Shown here: one piece after another, positions 62,341-64,000 of the stretch
Layout: each line of letters begins with the position of its first letter
Numbering within the stretch: position 1 is the stretch's first letter
Origin: Diphasiastrum complanatum
Taxonomy: Eukaryota > Streptophyta > Lycopodiopsida > Lycopodiales > Lycopodiaceae
Assembly (NCBI GenBank): GCA_029204225.1
Contig: CM055111.1
Span: 1,556,921-1,620,920, forward strand
Length of the DNA stretch: 64,000 nt
Reading direction: 5' to 3'
Notes under the pieces: generated by a model
The model's database searches: none
Seen by the model: only the letters and a program-made list of their open reading frames with translations
What the model was told of the DNA's origin: nothing
Position numbers and translations under genes: made by a program

Positions 62341-63429
62341 ATGAGCGGATCGTGGAGTGTGGAGATGGCGATGGCGATGGCGATGGCGATCGGGGGAAGA
62401 AGGATGGTAGTGCGTCATCGGCTTCTTCTTCTTCTGCTCTGTATTGGAGCTGTGTTCCTGACCCCGGCTGTTTGTGATTTCAATGAGGAGCGCGTGGCAG
62501 AGCTGGTGCAGCGCCAGGCCGATGCCCCAGACCGCGTCATAGATCTGGACGACAACAGCTTGAAACGCTTTGCGTCTGCGGACCAGCCTCGATCATACTC
62601 CCTCGTCATCTTCTTCGACGCCAAGCAACTGAGGAGCAATTCCGAACTGCATTTGGAGGAGCTGAGGCGAGAATTTGCTCTCTTGGCCTCCTCCTATTTC
62701 ACCAATAATGAGGACAAAGATGCAGCCACCAAGGTTTTCTTCTGTCAGTTAGAGTTCCAGAAATCGCAGGCTAGCTTCGCCTTGTTTGGCGTAAACGCGC
62801 TTCCTCACATTAGGCTGCTTCCGCCTGGTTCTGCGGACCCGAAGGACTCTGAATCCATAGGCATGACTGATTTTTTCAGGTCTGCTGAAGGCATGGCCAC
62901 CTTTGTGGAGTCCAAAACCAAGCAAATAGTCGGGCCAATTGCGCGCCCTCCTCTGGTAACAAACAAGCAACTGCAGTTTCTTGCTGGTGGGTTAGCCGTC
63001 GCAGCTCCTTTTGTCATAAAGAAGATCACCGCACAGAATACGCCCTTGCATAACCCTCATCTTTGGTGCATAGGAGCCTTGGTGATCTATTTCTTCAGTG
63101 TCTCTGGGGGCATGCACAACATTATTCGGAAAATGCCTCTTTTCATGGCAGACAGGAACAACCCAGGCAAACTTGTGTTCTTTTATCAAGGATCAGGGAT
63201 GCAACTTGGAGCAGAGGGTTTTGCAGTCGGATTTCTCTACACTATTGTTGGACTTATGATAGCATTTATGACGCACATCGTCATCAAAGTTCAATCAAAG
63301 CCTGCACAGCGATTTCTCATGCTCTTGGGAATGGCTGTCTCATATCTTGCTGTGAGGAAGGTGATTATTCTAGATAATTGGAAGACTGGATACGCCATTC
63401 ATTCCTATTGGCCTAAGAAGTGGACATGA
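62341..63429 (+). CDS. OST3: oligosaccharyltransferase complex subunit OST3/OST6
   Basis: 362 residues from ATG 62341; the open frame extends upstream only through the GA-rich leader. OST3/OST6 proteins are subunits of the ER oligosaccharyltransferase that N-glycosylates nascent proteins. Residues 24-45 form a hydrophobic signal segment (LLLLLLCIGAVFL) ending AVC before DFNEE. Residues 50-205 form the luminal thioredoxin-like domain (SYSLVIFFDA, FALFGVNALPHIRLL with the cis-Pro). Four membrane spans follow at about 211-228, 240-256, 293-315 and 322-340, with the conserved MHNIIRKMP and FYQGSGMQLGAEG between. The CxxC redox motif of animal and yeast relatives is replaced after FFDA by KQLR, as in plant homologues. 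The gene is intronless, as I recall for plant relatives. An (ATGGCG)4 repeat encodes MAMAMAMA, and several in-frame Met could start translation; Met 22 would give the most classical signal peptide. Confidence 0.95.
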   Translation: MSGSWSVEMAMAMAMAIGGRRMVVRHRLLLLLLCIGAVFLTPAVCDFNEERVAELVQRQADAPDRVIDLDDNSLKRFASADQPRSYSLVIFFDAKQLRSNSELHLEELRREFALLASSYFTNNEDKDAATKVFFCQLEFQKSQASFALFGVNALPHIRLLPPGSADPKDSESIGMTDFFRSAEGMATFVESKTKQIVGPIARPPLVTNKQLQFLAGGLAVAAPFVIKKITAQNTPLHNPHLWCIGALVIYFFSVSGGMHNIIRKMPLFMADRNNPGKLVFFYQGSGMQLGAEGFAVGFLYTIVGLMIAFMTHIVIKVQSKPAQRFLMLLGMAVSYLAVRKVIILDNWKTGYAIHSYWPKKWT

Positions 63430-63802
63430 GTGCTTATCTGACCGCAATTTTGTGCCTGTAGAGCTGGTATGGAAGTAGGTATTTTATGTGTCTTCAATCT
63501 ATTTGGATCATAAGGTCGTCCCATCATAGAAGTGTTAGTGACCATAGCAGTGCTTCTTTGTGGTCAAATGTAGCAACTTCTGAACTGGATTCTCTTATAG
63601 ATCTGACTTTGATCTAATCTTGAAACTTTTCCACCTTTCTTTCATATGCTTGTTGCGGCCTTATGCCCTTTGTGGGGAAGTTTTGAATGTTAGGCAACAT
63701 TGTGGGAACACCTATTTCTGGCCTTTACTGTTTTTTTGCTTTGTTTGTAAAACATTAAGTAATTAGTATACTTTCACAAAATGTACAGTACAAAAAATTT
63801 CA
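63430..63802 (+). other. 3' flank of the OST3/6 gene
   Basis: Likely 3' UTR with T-rich stretches (63730 TTTTTTTGCTTTG). No canonical AATAAA is evident. No other gene. Confidence 0.5.
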
Positions 63803-63864
63803 GCTATACAAGGCTGAAGCACTCCTCTCCTCGAAGGGAGAGGAGTGCTTCAGCCTTGTATAGC
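63803..63864. repeat. perfect inverted repeat, 28-bp arms, 6-bp loop
   Basis: The left arm 63803-63830 (GCTATACAAGGCTGAAGCAC...) is fully complementary to 63837-63864; the loop is TCGAAG. Pairing ends exactly at both outer edges. It is 374 bp beyond the OST3/6 stop codon. Confidence 0.97.
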
Positions 63865-64000
63865 ATGTCTGGTAAGGACCATGTGCACACCACACACGGA
63901 AGCAGTCCAACAAGAACCAGATGACATCTATCCAATGCAAAGCAAAGCATAAGCCCATAGCAGCCGAAAGGGGGGTTGCTAAGCGTTTGAAGATGTGCTG
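63865..64000. other. window end, no gene seen
   Basis: No ORF or element recognised in the last 136 bases. Confidence 0.4.

Noticed and set aside
62805-63377. Antisense and alternate-frame ORFs over OST3/6
   Set aside because: Overlap the clearly conserved 362-residue OST3/6 frame and have no homology.

Overview
This window looks like nuclear DNA of a land plant with a large, retrotransposon-rich genome. Three host genes of eukaryotic plant type (a Sec14-like lipid-transfer protein, a TruA-type tRNA pseudouridine synthase with GT-AG introns and a transit-peptide-like N-terminus, and an OST3/OST6 oligosaccharyltransferase subunit) are spaced through AT-rich DNA packed with degraded Ty1/copia and Ty3/gypsy elements. 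There is no bacterial-style gene packing, operon or CRISPR. A fern, lycophyte, bryophyte or gymnosperm would fit, but the sequence alone does not settle which.

Layout. 1-2.1 kb: intronless Sec14/SFH-type gene, minus strand. 2.3-3.4 kb: short tandem repeats. 3.8-10.5 kb: copia fragments in both orientations, with an LTR of the 53-kb family and a degenerate copia (6.6-10.5 kb) keeping a 3' LTR. 10.5-13.7 kb: AT-rich, no gene, one 170-bp tandem duplication. 14.0-18.8 kb: minus-strand copia remnants. 20.0-44.5 kb: one six-exon TruA-family gene. Its second intron (14.4 kb) holds a hAT-type zinc-finger fragment, a near-complete copia element with LTRs (23.6-29.4 kb) and a Ty3/gypsy element (29.9-34.5 kb). 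Its third intron (7.2 kb) holds gypsy and copia fragments. 44.5-47.4 kb: no gene. 47.4-51.7 kb: an LTR element on the minus strand with no coding capacity (LARD-like). 52.0-57.5 kb: more copia and gypsy remnants. 57.6-58.4 kb: a segment bounded by two primer-binding-site motifs in opposite orientations. 60.4-62.1 kb: microsatellites and a GC-rich repeat region with short hairpins. 62.3-63.4 kb: intronless OST3/OST6 gene, then a perfect 28-bp-arm hairpin.

The three host genes share no evident pathway: membrane lipid signalling, tRNA modification (probably organellar) and ER N-glycosylation. The retroelements form families: 5.2-6.5, 23.6-29.4 and 52.3-52.7 kb are one copia family; 6.7-10.5 and 14.0-18.8 kb are another group; 4.4-5.2 and 53.0-56.0 kb share an LTR. 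All have stops, frameshifts or domain deletions. The copia element in the TruA intron is the oddest: its reverse transcriptase has been replaced by about 1.07 kb of unrelated sequence.

I found no convincing new host system. The points most worth checking are the RT-replaced copia element with a primer-binding site beyond its right LTR, the coding-free LTR element, the hairpin behind OST3, the hairpin and repeat cluster at 60.6-62.1 kb, and the reconstructed TruA gene.
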